A model generated the notes under the pieces. That model was not told the DNA's origin. It ran no database searches and worked only from the letters and a program-made list of their open reading frames with translations. A stretch of DNA of 64,000 bases from Terriglobia bacterium (GTDB taxonomy: Bacteria > Acidobacteriota > Terriglobia > Acidiferrales > UBA7541), in contig JAIQFB010000010.1 of the NCBI GenBank assembly GCA_020073485.1, positions 62,001-126,000 on the forward strand. The letters run 5' to 3'. Both the position numbers and the translations under genes were made by a program. How positions within the stretch are numbered: the stretch's first letter is position 1; the number at the start of each line of letters is the position of its first letter. Shown one piece after another: positions 41,937 through 50,678 of this stretch.

Positions 41937-43364
41937 TCAATTCAGCATCCATCCGTGCTCAGTAGTCCGTTGGTAGAAGCGGCCTTGATAATCGTCCTCG
42001 GCTGGCTGAGGCTTGGCCATCATGCGGTCGCGCCCAGACATAATGAAGTAGCGCATAGCGTCCATAAGATGGTCACGATCTTTAACCACCTTGCCATCCT
42101 TATCCCGTCTGTAGACTCGAAGCTCGGAATAGAAATTGCTCAGCGAGTTAAATACCTTGAGCTTTCCCGCGTGCATGAGCTGATCGCAGGCGTAGATTCC
42201 GGCCTCAACCCCGTTGAAGGCAGTTTGAATGTCCAATCCCGCGCCACGGTAGCACTGGATTAGTTGTTCGCCGTCTTTTTGCGAGCGTCCCTTCGATGCT
42301 GGGTCAATAACGCCGGGAATCCAGGCCCCGCGTGCTTTGATGGCTTCGGTATGAATAGTCGGTTCGTCCTTGCCCATGTAATGCTCGGAATAGAGATAAA
42401 TAACTCCGGTTTCATTGTCGCGTGCCGCCCACACCGCAGCCGTCCGATTCCATCCCACGTCCATTCCGTAAGCCCGTGGCCAATGGTCGGGGATGTCGAA
42501 AGGCTTTACCAGAATGTCTTCATCGGCTATTTGATAGATGGCCCCGGAGCCTAGTTGCGGGATGCCTTTTGTCCTGGCGTCTCGCTGATAGGCGGGAATG
42601 GAGGCGTAAAGCTCGGCTTTGTTTTCCGGGCTGAGATGCGGCGCATCATCCCATGTCGCGGAAACGAATACTTTCGATCCGCCTGCCGGCGCTTCCAGAA
42701 ACTCCCGCACGATGTCTGTAATTCCCCATAACGGGGTGAAGGTGAACAGCACAATCCCGTTAGGCTCTCCATGTACTGTTGAAAGCGTGCGCGTGAGGCA
42801 TTCCACGTAAATCCCGTGCTCGGCTTCCTCGTCCAGCCAAACCAGGTCTTTTCCCGTGCCGTAGAAGCTTTCGACTTGCTGATCGTAGCTCTTGAGCGCG
42901 ATATTGCTTCGCCCGCCGGAGACATGCCGGACGTAAATCGTCTCTATCGCTTCAGGTATTCCCGCTTTTGGCGTCGTATCGAGAATGTCATCGGCGGGAA
43001 TCATCCCTGTGCCGTGCCGTTGCCCAAGTAGCGCAAGCTGGATAATGTCCCGCGTGGTTTTGGAAGTCTGTCCCGCTGCCCAAGCGGAAATAGGCCGCGT
43101 AAATCTTCTGCCTTGCCACCAATCCGGGTACCGGCCGGTTAGGTGAAGCGCGGTTTCGTATGCGCCGACTCCCTCAGTCTTCCCGACGCGATTGGCGGCC
43201 ATAAACAATCGCTCATTGTGACGCGCTCCGGCCTCGAAAAACTGCATGTGCTTGACGTACAGTTCCCGGCGCAAGCTTCCGGTTGCGGGATAGAAAGAAT
43301 GCAGATTGTGCTCTGCCCGCCATTTCAGCTCGGCTTCAATCTCTTGCCGTGATGGTAGATTCAC
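41937..43364 (-). CDS. phage terminase large subunit
   Basis: 475 residues. The ATPase has a Walker-A-like AANRVGKT (56-63) and Walker B DLVWLDEE (173-180), with ISAWAAGQTSKTTRDIIQ and VLFTFTPLWG between and after. The RNase-H-like nuclease domain begins at YGMDVGWNRTAAVW (Asp302), continues through VIDPASKGRSQKDGEQ and ends at DRDHLMDAMRYF, where the last acidic residue of the active site is expected. TerL drives DNA into the procapsid and cuts it. It overlaps the upstream gene by 4 bp. This is the best evidence that the element is phage-related. Confidence 0.92.
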   Translation of the reverse strand: MNLPSRQEIEAELKWRAEHNLHSFYPATGSLRRELYVKHMQFFEAGARHNERLFMAANRVGKTEGVGAYETALHLTGRYPDWWQGRRFTRPISAWAAGQTSKTTRDIIQLALLGQRHGTGMIPADDILDTTPKAGIPEAIETIYVRHVSGGRSNIALKSYDQQVESFYGTGKDLVWLDEEAEHGIYVECLTRTLSTVHGEPNGIVLFTFTPLWGITDIVREFLEAPAGGSKVFVSATWDDAPHLSPENKAELYASIPAYQRDARTKGIPQLGSGAIYQIADEDILVKPFDIPDHWPRAYGMDVGWNRTAAVWAARDNETGVIYLYSEHYMGKDEPTIHTEAIKARGAWIPGVIDPASKGRSQKDGEQLIQCYRGAGLDIQTAFNGVEAGIYACDQLMHAGKLKVFNSLSNFYSELRVYRRDKDGKVVKDRDHLMDAMRYFIMSGRDRMMAKPQPAEDDYQGRFYQRTTEHGWMLN

Positions 43365-45082
43365 TGCTGGCCGCCTAGCAAATCACTTAGCCGTCTGCCG
43401 GATGATTCCGCCGCACCGCCTGCCACTGCGCCCACGCCGGCCCCGGTTGCTGGACCTGCGCCCTGTGGCGCGATTGGCGCTGTCTGTGCCTTTGGCCCGA
43501 GATTCTCAAAGGCGCGGGTAATCATTGCGTCCGTTGTTCCGCGTGCCTTGAGCCACTTCGCAGCCGCAAGGCTTTGTACTCCCTCAAGCATTTGACCGGG
43601 ACTTGCCCGCAGTGTTCCTACTGCAATCTTTCCGTAGGCTCGCGCCATGCTGATTTGTTCCGCCAGGCTTTCGGGTTGCTGCCGCGCCGCTACGTTCTTG
43701 CGCCGGAGCAATTCATTTTCGACATTCGACAGCGCCCCATATCGCTGTTTCAGGTCTGCCGCGCCTGGCCCGGTCAAGTTGTCCAAGGTTGAATAGAGCG
43801 AGTCCCGCAGTTGGTCGGCTTCCGCTACAACGTAGCCGGTCGCCGGGTCGCGCTCGGCAACCTGCCGCCCTACCTTGTTTTTCGCGTAGTAGCTGTGCAA
43901 GTCGTTGTTTGCCGACTGGAGAAAATCTTCCGCCTCCGGAAGATCCATCGGACGCCGGTAAGTGTCTGCTACTTTTTGGATGTGCTCGACTAGATCGGGA
44001 TTTTGGAGCGCTGTCCGCTTGTCTATCGCGTCCATCATCGCGTCCGCAATCTCGTTGCCGTCAATCGTGCTCATGCTGGGTGCATTCGGAAAGGCTTCCT
44101 GCGCTGCTTGTAGCTTCGCTGCGTATTGCTGCCAGATTCCTTTTTTGGCAATGTTCACCGCGTTTAGAGCATCGTCAACACCGGTGATGGGATGGCCTAG
44201 ATCCGCCTCTACCGCTTTCATGTCGGGAGCCGCTTTTGCAATCGCAGAGTCCCATCCGGTATTGGACGCCAGAGGCTTAATCGCTTTGGTCAAGAGCTGG
44301 TTCGGAGGTGGGTCCGTTATGCCTAGCGTTCTGGCAATCCTGCCTACTGGAGCGCCTGGAGCATTTGATCCCGCAGGCTCTGGCCCCGCGCCGCCTTCCA
44401 CCACTCGACCTTGTTCTGGTGCTGTTCCCGCTGCTTCACTTGAAGTAGGAGCGCTTGCAGGGCCAAAAAGTGCTCTTACCTGTCCTATTGTGCCGGCTGC
44501 GCCGCCTACTACTTCCGATGCGCTCAGGAGTGCTCTTTGTGCCGCTTCCGGGTTTCCCTGGAGAGCTGCCGGGGCATTCTTATAGACTCCGTATCCACCA
44601 TGCGCGACAAGCGCCGCGTCCACAGGGATGGCAGTCCATGGGTTTGTATTCGCCGCGATAACTCCCAGGCCCGTCGCTACGCTTTTCGGCTCAAGGAATG
44701 AACTAACCAGGCCCGAGGTACGCGCGAGCAAATCGTAGCCCGCCCTGGGAGAGACGTAGCCCTGTGAAGGCTGGCCGCCTTGCGCAACGTTCTGTAAATT
44801 CTCCATTTCTTTTTGCTGCGCCTTTTTCTGCGCCCATCCTGACAAGCTTTCTGCCGCCTGTTGAATATATCCAAGAGGAGTGCCGCCGTAGACCATCTTC
44901 CAAAGAGGACTTTGTTTCGGCTGGTCTACCGTTGCCGTTGGTGCGGGTTCGGAGCCTATGGCGCCTGCCTGCTTTGCGAGCGCAGCATAATCCACATTGC
45001 CTGACTGAGGGCCGGGCTGCGAGTTGATGGCCCCTGCCTGCCTCGCCAGGGCCTCGTAATCGACTTGCGCACCAGCACTCAT
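43361..45082 (-). CDS. large virion-style protein of unknown function
   Basis: 573 residues, Ala/Gly-rich. The N-terminus has a duplicated motif, VDYEALARQAGAINSQP and VDYAALAKQAGAIGSEP, 23-24 residues apart. The middle has hydrophobic segments (ANTNPWTAIPVDAALVAHGG, LLSASEVVGGAAGTIG), and the C-terminal half is helical (YAAKLQAAQEAF, ADTYRRPMDLPEAEDFLQSANNDLHSYYAKNK). Such long, Ala-rich, membrane-touching proteins next to TerL resemble phage ejection or internal virion proteins, but I recognise no family. Overlaps of 4 bp at both ends show it is translated with its neighbours. Confidence 0.65.
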   Translation of the reverse strand: MSAGAQVDYEALARQAGAINSQPGPQSGNVDYAALAKQAGAIGSEPAPTATVDQPKQSPLWKMVYGGTPLGYIQQAAESLSGWAQKKAQQKEMENLQNVAQGGQPSQGYVSPRAGYDLLARTSGLVSSFLEPKSVATGLGVIAANTNPWTAIPVDAALVAHGGYGVYKNAPAALQGNPEAAQRALLSASEVVGGAAGTIGQVRALFGPASAPTSSEAAGTAPEQGRVVEGGAGPEPAGSNAPGAPVGRIARTLGITDPPPNQLLTKAIKPLASNTGWDSAIAKAAPDMKAVEADLGHPITGVDDALNAVNIAKKGIWQQYAAKLQAAQEAFPNAPSMSTIDGNEIADAMMDAIDKRTALQNPDLVEHIQKVADTYRRPMDLPEAEDFLQSANNDLHSYYAKNKVGRQVAERDPATGYVVAEADQLRDSLYSTLDNLTGPGAADLKQRYGALSNVENELLRRKNVAARQQPESLAEQISMARAYGKIAVGTLRASPGQMLEGVQSLAAAKWLKARGTTDAMITRAFENLGPKAQTAPIAPQGAGPATGAGVGAVAGGAAESSGRRLSDLLGGQQ

Positions 45083-46482
45083 TGGATTCCCGCTAGCTTC
45101 CTAAATCTATCCGCCGATGCCTGGTCGGGGAACGTATGAACGCCGCCTTTCGGGTCCGTCACCGTTACCTGGCCGCCTTCGCCACCCGAAGACATTGGCG
45201 TAAACTTGGAGCCATACCGGGAGTTGATCCCTGCGAGATCGCGTTGGTATTTTTGCTGAGCGCCATTGGTCACCATCTGCGATACGCTCGCCATATCGCT
45301 CAGGACGTTAGCCGGGATTGAAGCACCCGATGTTTGCTTGCCAAACCAACCTTTGACGCGATCCGCTGCGCTGCCTGCTCCTCCGTAGCTCTCTATCTCA
45401 GGCATGTTCATGCGCTTGATCTGGCCAGCAACGTTGATCTGAAGGACGCCGGTGACCGGGGAGTAGGCATAAGCAATCTTGTTTCCGCTTTTTGCCAGAG
45501 CCACCATAGATTGCATCTCATCCCCGGCTTGCTTTGCTTGTGAGAAAGCTTGGTCTGCTTTGGTCGCTTCAGACGTAGCAGGTAGAACCAAATGCGGAGC
45601 CACGCCTCTCAAGGCTTCCGGTGCGCCAATGACGCCCGCCTGAGCCGCAGCGATCTTTTGCTCTGTTTCAAGATTTAGGGCTTGCCGGGCTTGCGGATCA
45701 CCCGCAGCCGCGCCATAGAATAAATTTCCAGCGAGCGCCCGTTGCTGTGGCGACAGGCCGGCCTGTTGCTGCTGTATCGCACTTTCCGCCTGAACGCCGG
45801 GAATTTTTGCGAAGGCAAGATTGCCTTCTTGAGTCGCTTGAGTGGCCCGAGCTGTGGCCTCTGCAGTCTGGGCTTTTTCCAGAGCGTCTTTTGTGAGGCT
45901 GGCGCTCGTTCGCAGAAGTGCATGTTCACGGTCGATATATTTTTGATCGTAAATGGGAGGCGCTTGAGAAAGTTCTTGTAGAAATTGCTGCCGGGCTGGC
46001 CCGGGCGGTAGCTGGAAACCGTACTGCTTAATGTTTTGCAAAGCGGATTGGTAGGTTTTCTCTCTAACGTCTTCGGGAGCATTCTTCGCGGCTTGAATCT
46101 GGTCGTCCATAAACGAGTGCGCCGCCGTTATTGATTCGAGTGTCTGCGAGGAGGCTCCTCTCAACATTGATTGCGTTTCGAGAATGCCCTTCATAACGGT
46201 CCCCTGGACTTGGACCGGGACGTTGTAACGATTCAGAATTTTGACTGTTGTATCTGGATCGGCAGGATTCCATTCCGGATCGTGCTGCGCGGCCACCACT
46301 TGTTGCTGCGCTGCAAGCGCTTGCTGGCGCTGAGCATTTTCGAATTGTGTTCCCTGCAAATTGGCGGCCATCTGCTGCTGGCCAAGCAGCATGCTCCTAA
46401 TGCTCTGCGCTTTCTGGAGCTGATCCAAAATATTCGGCTGCGGTGGTGGCTGGACAGCAAGTGCTGGAAGTGGTGTTCCCAT
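45079..46482 (-). CDS. Gln/Ala-rich helical protein of unknown function
   Basis: 467 residues from the ATG at 46480-46482, which has AGGAA about 9 bases upstream (an in-frame start 45 bases further up would overlap the preceding gene). LDQLQKAQSIRSMLLGQQQMAANLQGTQFENAQRQQALAAQQQVVAAQ is a long coiled-coil-like stretch; further helices follow to about 330. The last 100 residues are more compact and end VTDPKGGVHTFPDQASADRFRKLAGI. No signal peptide. Likely a virion or morphogenesis protein by context, not by homology. Confidence 0.6.
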   Translation of the reverse strand: MGTPLPALAVQPPPQPNILDQLQKAQSIRSMLLGQQQMAANLQGTQFENAQRQQALAAQQQVVAAQHDPEWNPADPDTTVKILNRYNVPVQVQGTVMKGILETQSMLRGASSQTLESITAAHSFMDDQIQAAKNAPEDVREKTYQSALQNIKQYGFQLPPGPARQQFLQELSQAPPIYDQKYIDREHALLRTSASLTKDALEKAQTAEATARATQATQEGNLAFAKIPGVQAESAIQQQQAGLSPQQRALAGNLFYGAAAGDPQARQALNLETEQKIAAAQAGVIGAPEALRGVAPHLVLPATSEATKADQAFSQAKQAGDEMQSMVALAKSGNKIAYAYSPVTGVLQINVAGQIKRMNMPEIESYGGAGSAADRVKGWFGKQTSGASIPANVLSDMASVSQMVTNGAQQKYQRDLAGINSRYGSKFTPMSSGGEGGQVTVTDPKGGVHTFPDQASADRFRKLAGIQ

Positions 46483-46487
46483 AATGG

Positions 46488-46814
46488 CTATTCCTTTTCT
46501 GCGGGCACTGGTGATGCCGATGCCCATTTATAGTCCTCACGGAAGAGCCGTCCTAAATCGTCAGGCGAACTTATATACTTCCGGTCCAGTTCGATCCCCT
46601 CCGCTGAGTATTTGATTCGGTATTGCGGAAATTCAGGCGGTACATATAGCTGATACTGCGGCGGATTTGGTGGCGTGGATGGGGGAGTTGGTATGCCTAA
46701 AGCGTCCCGCACAACGTCCCGAAGAGCATTCATCATTACAGGGTTCTGCCCGCCCTGCTTTTCAATGGCCGCCAAAAGCCGATGCCCAAATTCCTCGTCT
46801 TTGTTGGTGTTCAT
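46488..46814 (-). CDS. small hypothetical protein
   Basis: 108 residues: an N-terminal helix (FGHRLLAAIEKQGGQNPVMMNALRDVVRDALGI), a Pro-rich linker (PTPPSTPPNPPQYQLYVPPEFPQ) and a short beta part (YRIKYSAEGIELDRKYISSPDDLGRLFREDYKWA). No family is recognised. It overlaps the scaffold-like gene by 4 bp and precedes the Gln-rich gene by 5 bases, so it belongs to the same packaging transcript. Confidence 0.6.
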   Translation of the reverse strand: MNTNKDEEFGHRLLAAIEKQGGQNPVMMNALRDVVRDALGIPTPPSTPPNPPQYQLYVPPEFPQYRIKYSAEGIELDRKYISSPDDLGRLFREDYKWASASPVPAEKE

Positions 46815-47878
46815 GGTCGCACACGTCCCTGTGATCGCAATTTTTTGTAGGTCTGCATGTCGGTTTGGTCCATTTGGATAGTTGACCGAGTAGTGCCGCC
46901 CGAAACGGGCCGGATGGGAGCAGGAGCATTGCTATGTGGCCGCTGGGCATCAGGACCACGCTCAAGCGATGCGGAGATGCGGCCTATTGCGACGGCGGCC
47001 TTCGATTTAGGGAGACTCGCAATGTGTTGGGAAAGCGCCGGATCTTTAGCAAGAACGGCGTACACGCCGGGACCGTTGGACAGGTCAGCGAGTTCTTGCA
47101 AATTATGGTAGATGGCTCGGAGTAAATGCGGATTCCCTTTGCTGGCGGCCATAAGGTCTTCGATTTGGGTCTGATTCAATTCTTTCTGAATGCGCTCCAT
47201 AAATGCACTGGCTCCGGGCGCGGCGTCCGCAATGTCATTTTCCATACGTCGAATTTCCTTCACTTGCTGAGCAGCAGGAAGCTTAGCCAGCTCGGAAGCC
47301 AAGTCCGGATTTTTTGCGATGATGTAGGAGATGTGTCCCGCAAGTGGAGATTCGTGCAACTCTTTGGACGCCTCATCAGCAATTCGGACATGAGCCGCAG
47401 AGGCCATGACCTGGTCAAAATCACGGTACCTTTCCCGCGCGGCTGCCGCTCGCGGGTCAGTTGAATAGGATTCTTGTTGCCCTGTCGCATGTGTGTCACG
47501 AGTTGTGTCCGTGCCATTAGTGCTAGTGTCATGATGCGTGCCATCGCCGCTCACTTCAACCTTTGCCATGCGTTCGTTATAAGTTAACCGTTCCTGCCGC
47601 TCTCCATTGCCGTTTTCATACCGCGCAAGGCGCTCCTCAAGCATGGCGTTACGTTTAGTCAAAACGTCGATTCGTTTTTGAACGCCGCTGTGAACTTTAG
47701 GTTTGCCTTGCTGCTCATCGCGCTTGGCCTTGAAGTCTTTCATGTCTTCGCGGCCAGTAACCTCTGGACCTTTTTGGCTTTCCAGTTTTTCCTTTGAGAT
47801 GGTTTCAGTATTGCCTTCCTCCCGGGCTGCCTTGTAGTCAGACATTGGGAGTGAGTCTATTTGGATGCTTTCAGTCAT
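46811..47878 (-). CDS. phage scaffold-like coiled-coil protein
   Basis: 355 residues, highly charged, no signal peptide. KPKVHSGVQKRIDVLTKRNAMLEERLARYENG is a coiled coil of the kind seen in podophage scaffolding proteins (K-RID-LT-....-LE-RL). The middle is helical, and the C-terminus, SNAPAPIRPVSGGTTRSTIQMDQTDMQTYKKLRSQG, has the APxPIxPVGG motif followed by an M-x2-Y-x3-R stretch that I associate with such scaffolds. A scaffold normally precedes a major capsid gene, which is absent here. The call is by pattern, not by a firm domain match. Confidence 0.45.
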   Translation of the reverse strand: MTESIQIDSLPMSDYKAAREEGNTETISKEKLESQKGPEVTGREDMKDFKAKRDEQQGKPKVHSGVQKRIDVLTKRNAMLEERLARYENGNGERQERLTYNERMAKVEVSGDGTHHDTSTNGTDTTRDTHATGQQESYSTDPRAAAARERYRDFDQVMASAAHVRIADEASKELHESPLAGHISYIIAKNPDLASELAKLPAAQQVKEIRRMENDIADAAPGASAFMERIQKELNQTQIEDLMAASKGNPHLLRAIYHNLQELADLSNGPGVYAVLAKDPALSQHIASLPKSKAAVAIGRISASLERGPDAQRPHSNAPAPIRPVSGGTTRSTIQMDQTDMQTYKKLRSQGRVRP

Positions 47879-47880
47879 GA

Positions 47881-48435
47881 CTAATCGCTCCCTTCCGCGT
47901 TTTCCCTCTGCTCGCTTTGGCCTAGCTGTTCTTGAAGGTCCGCGACCTCGCGCCGCAACGACGCCACAATATCGCGGAACAAAAGTATTTGGCGCGCTGT
48001 CGCCGCGTGCCTGTCTTTCAACTTATCCATTGCGAGCTTGTAGCGCTCCGCCTCTTCCTCGTTAAACTTAATGTACCCACCTTCCATCATGCTGATCGTG
48101 GATTGGCTTTCCCCCATCTCGCGGGCTACTTCTAGTTGCGTAATTCCAAAAGTCTCTCGGTCGTGTCTTGCCTGCGCGCCGCCGCCCGGAAGTAAAGACC
48201 TGAGCATGACTGCTTTATTTGTATGGTCCACCACCGCCTCTTCGAGAGCTTCGGATAGCCGGTACAATTCTTTCAAGGTCAGCTTTCGTTGGCATTGCTC
48301 CCATTTGTGCAACTTCGCGACTGACACTGTGGCACGGCTGGCCAGCTCAATCACAGAGATACCGCACCTCTCGCGCATTCCCCTGAAAAGGTGCCGAACC
48401 TTTTTCGATTGTGAAGTCTGAGTCTTGATCGTCAT
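47881..48435 (-). CDS. regulator with two XRE-type helix-turn-helix domains
   Basis: 184 residues. The first HTH is FRGMRERCGISVIELASRATVSVAKLHKWEQCQRKLTLKELYRLSEAL, the second RHDRETFGITQLEVAREMGESQSTISMMEGGYIKFNEEEAERY. A C-terminal coiled coil (IVASLRREVADLQEQLGQSEQ) would allow oligomerisation. No peptidase domain as in LexA/CI is present. It heads the minus-strand packaging operon and is divergent from the replication genes across a 118-bp AT-rich gap, so it probably controls both. It ends 2 bases before the scaffold-like gene. Confidence 0.8.
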   Translation of the reverse strand: MTIKTQTSQSKKVRHLFRGMRERCGISVIELASRATVSVAKLHKWEQCQRKLTLKELYRLSEALEEAVVDHTNKAVMLRSLLPGGGAQARHDRETFGITQLEVAREMGESQSTISMMEGGYIKFNEEEAERYKLAMDKLKDRHAATARQILLFRDIVASLRREVADLQEQLGQSEQRENAEGSD

Positions 48436-48553
48436 TTCACGCTTCCTTTTGCCGCCACAATTACCACGCCCTGAATATAACAGAATGTCGAAAGTAAATA
48501 TAGACTTTTGCAGTTTGTCCAGTTATTATTTCTACCGATAGAAAGTCGCGGGC
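48436..48553. promoter_or_regulatory. divergent control region of the element
   Basis: This AT-rich gap separates the double-XRE gene from the replication operon. Short inverted motifs recur: GAAAGTAAATATAGACTTT around 48489-48508, then ATAGAAAGTCG around 48538-48548, built from AAAGT and its complement ACTTT. They are good candidates for operators of the neighbouring regulator. I cannot fix the promoter elements. Confidence 0.4.
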
Positions 48554-48985
48554 ATGACATCAGAACAAATCGCCGAACGTCTTCACTCACGGCCAGCCGG
48601 GCCGAACCGGTGGCGCACCAGGTGCCCAGTTCACGGTGGTAAAACCATGACTTCCCTATCCATCAGCCAAGGCGACCAGGGTCGCACGTTACTTAAGTGC
48701 TGGAGCGGCTGCACTGTCGAAAGTATTTGCGCTGCCGTTGGTCTGCGTGTCGCCGATCTGTTCGAGCACCAAGCACCGCGTAAGCCAACAAGTCCCGTAC
48801 TTCGTTCTGCACAGCGGGCTGCCGCAGAGGTTAGCCCCCATCTAACGAAACGGGAACGTGTAATTGCTGAGCCTGTCTTTATTCGCACTACACCTGAAAA
48901 TCTAGATTTTGCGATTGCCAGAGGATTGGCCCTAACCGTAGAGGGCGAACTTTGCCAAATCGCGTTTGTGGAGAACCAATCATGA
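48554..48985 (+). CDS. primase-type zinc-ribbon protein
   Basis: 143 residues. RTRCPVHGGKTMTSLSISQGDQGRTLLKCWSGCTVESICAAVGL is the CHC2-like zinc ribbon of DNA primases and P4-type primase-helicases (C-x2-H, then C-x3-C). No TOPRIM or polymerase domain follows; instead there is a polar stretch with IAEPVFIRTTPENLDFAIARGLALTVEGELCQI. In satellites and prophages such detached zinc fingers often partner with the RepA-like ATPase encoded next. Its stop overlaps the next start by 4 bp. Confidence 0.8.
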   Translation: MTSEQIAERLHSRPAGPNRWRTRCPVHGGKTMTSLSISQGDQGRTLLKCWSGCTVESICAAVGLRVADLFEHQAPRKPTSPVLRSAQRAAAEVSPHLTKRERVIAEPVFIRTTPENLDFAIARGLALTVEGELCQIAFVENQS

Positions 48986-50220
48986 GAATAGGACGGGTAG
49001 AACAAGTCTCGGCGGGCGGCAAAATCGAAGTTCTCTATGACAGTGACCCGAACAATGCGAAGCCGGAGGCCGAGGCTCAGCCGGATTCGAAAATCAAGGG
49101 CGTTACACGATGTTTCGCAGACATCGCTCCGGAACCCGTTCGGTGGCTCTGGCCTGCACGTATTCCCTTGGGAAAATTCACACTATTGATTGGCGATCCC
49201 GGCCTTGGAAAATCCATGGTCACGATTGACATGTCCTCACGAGTGAGCACTGGAATGAAATTTCCGGATGGCGGGGCATGCGAGCGTGGCGGCGTTCTTT
49301 TACTAAGCGCTGAGGATGATGCCGCCGATACGATCCGCCCACGACTGGACGCGGCAGGGGCCGACGTTTCACTTGTACATACTCTTGAGGCCGTGCGGGT
49401 CTATCTCGCCGATGGCGCAGTCTCCGAACGCGGATTCAATCTCGAAGCTGATATTGGAGCACTAGAGGATGCGCTCACGCGAATCCCTGGTATCAGGTTG
49501 ATTGTGATTGATCCCATTTCAGCTTATCTCGGAAATACGGATTCACACGTCAATTCGGAGGTGCGTGGACTTCTTACTCCACTAGTGGCGATTGCTTCGC
49601 GTTATGGCGTGGCTGTTGTTGGCGTGGCGCATCTGCGGAAATCCGCCGGGGCTGCGGTCCATCGCGCGATTGGTTCGATTGCATTTGCTGCCGCGGCCCG
49701 TTCGGTCTGGGCCGTAGGTACAGACCCCAGCGATCCCGAACGGCGCTTGATGCTTCCGGTGAAGCAGAATCTTACGGCGAACATTGGCGGATTGGCTTTT
49801 AGGATCGAAGGACCCGAGGGGGTGCCGAGGCTCGATTGGGACCCTGAAGCTGTGAACCTCGATGCGACTGAGATTCTGATGGGTGCCTTCGATGGCGGTG
49901 AAGGCCAAGGAGCACTACAAGAGGCAGAGGCTTGGCTTGCGGACCTACTCGCGGAGGGGCCTGTTCCCGCCAGGAAGATCCAGAGCGAGGCTAAGGCGGC
50001 TGGATTGGCTTGGCACACAGTACGCAGGGCCAAAGACGCATTAGGGGTTGAACCAAGCAAGGGAGCGTTCCACAGCGGATGGTCTTGGAGCCTTCCAAAC
50101 TCCCAAGATGCCCAAGAAGCCCCCAAGATGCCCAAGTTTGAAAGTAGGGCATCTTCGGCAAATTTGGGCACCTTCGGGACCAGAGATGACCGTGAGCCCC
50201 CCGAAGAGGGGTTGATATGA
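48982..50220 (+). CDS. RepA-like replicative helicase / AAA_25 ATPase
   Basis: 412 residues. WPARIPLGKFTLLIGDPGLGKSMVTIDMSSR has Walker A GDPGLGKS (71-78); VLLLSAEDDAADTIRPRLDAAGAD is the AEDD motif of the RepA/AAA_25 family; LIVIDPISAYLG is Walker B; and VVGVAHLRKS is the sensor region. This fold is a DnaB-like hexameric helicase used by plasmids, satellites and phages. The ATG at 48982 in an ATGA overlap is chosen; an earlier in-frame start lies inside the primase gene. Near the 3' end the DNA repeats CCCAAGATGCCCAAG, giving a low-complexity tail. Confidence 0.85.
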   Translation: MRIGRVEQVSAGGKIEVLYDSDPNNAKPEAEAQPDSKIKGVTRCFADIAPEPVRWLWPARIPLGKFTLLIGDPGLGKSMVTIDMSSRVSTGMKFPDGGACERGGVLLLSAEDDAADTIRPRLDAAGADVSLVHTLEAVRVYLADGAVSERGFNLEADIGALEDALTRIPGIRLIVIDPISAYLGNTDSHVNSEVRGLLTPLVAIASRYGVAVVGVAHLRKSAGAAVHRAIGSIAFAAAARSVWAVGTDPSDPERRLMLPVKQNLTANIGGLAFRIEGPEGVPRLDWDPEAVNLDATEILMGAFDGGEGQGALQEAEAWLADLLAEGPVPARKIQSEAKAAGLAWHTVRRAKDALGVEPSKGAFHSGWSWSLPNSQDAQEAPKMPKFESRASSANLGTFGTRDDREPPEEGLI

Positions 50221-50666
50221 GCGATCTTCTCCAGATCATTTCACGTTTGGAAGAGAGCGGGGGCACCCTAACTATCGACGGGGACCGCATCCGGTACCAC
50301 ATACCTGGTGGACATTCCGAGGCCAAGGAACTGCTATCAGCATTGAGGTAGCGGCGTGAAGAGGTTGTCGAACTGCTCCGCAAGAGGTCTGAGTGCGGCT
50401 CACCCGAACGGGGCCATTGGGTTCCCTACGGGATGCCCAAGGGCGTGCGCCTGGTCGGTTGGGAACCGAAGTCTGCTCCCGTGGCGATTGATGTCTGTAG
50501 CGTCGTGGTCGATGTCCCGAAGTTCGTCCAGGCGGAACTACATGCCCTCGACTCCCGGTTGAATAACCCATGGGCCATCCACGGCGGGTTCACCGTTCCA
50601 CAGATGCTTGACCGGCTCCTCCAGGTGGGCGTGACCGTGGAGCTTGACCCGAAAGGCGGCGGGTGA
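50217..50666 (+). pseudogene. TubC-docking-domain-like gene split by in-frame TAG
   Basis: The ATG at 50217 overlaps the previous stop codon (ATGA). It encodes 44 residues, MSDLLQIISRLEESGGTL, then TIDGDRIRYHIPGGHSEAKELLSALR, and meets TAG at 50349-50351. The same frame then continues without a stop to 50666: RREEVVELLRKR, then VPYGMPKGVRLVGWEPKSAPVAIDV and onward to DPKGGG. The TubC_N-type docking domain normally runs LxALRxRREEVVxLLR without a break, so the TAG falls inside one domain. It may be a disabled gene, a sequencing error, two coupled genes or amber readthrough. An ATG at 50433 could restart the C-terminal 77 residues. Confidence 0.6.
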
Positions 50667-50678
50667 AGTCTGACAGCG

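Noticed and set aside
43361-46482. Major capsid or portal protein among the two large unknown genes
   Set aside because: Neither shows HK97-type capsid or portal features that I can recognise; low-complexity Ala/Gln helices dominate. The possibility is kept open in the findings.
48554-50220. Toxin-antitoxin or defence system inside the element
   Set aside because: The small genes are HTH or zinc-ribbon proteins with replication or recombination signatures; no nuclease-toxin, methylase or restriction motif is visible.
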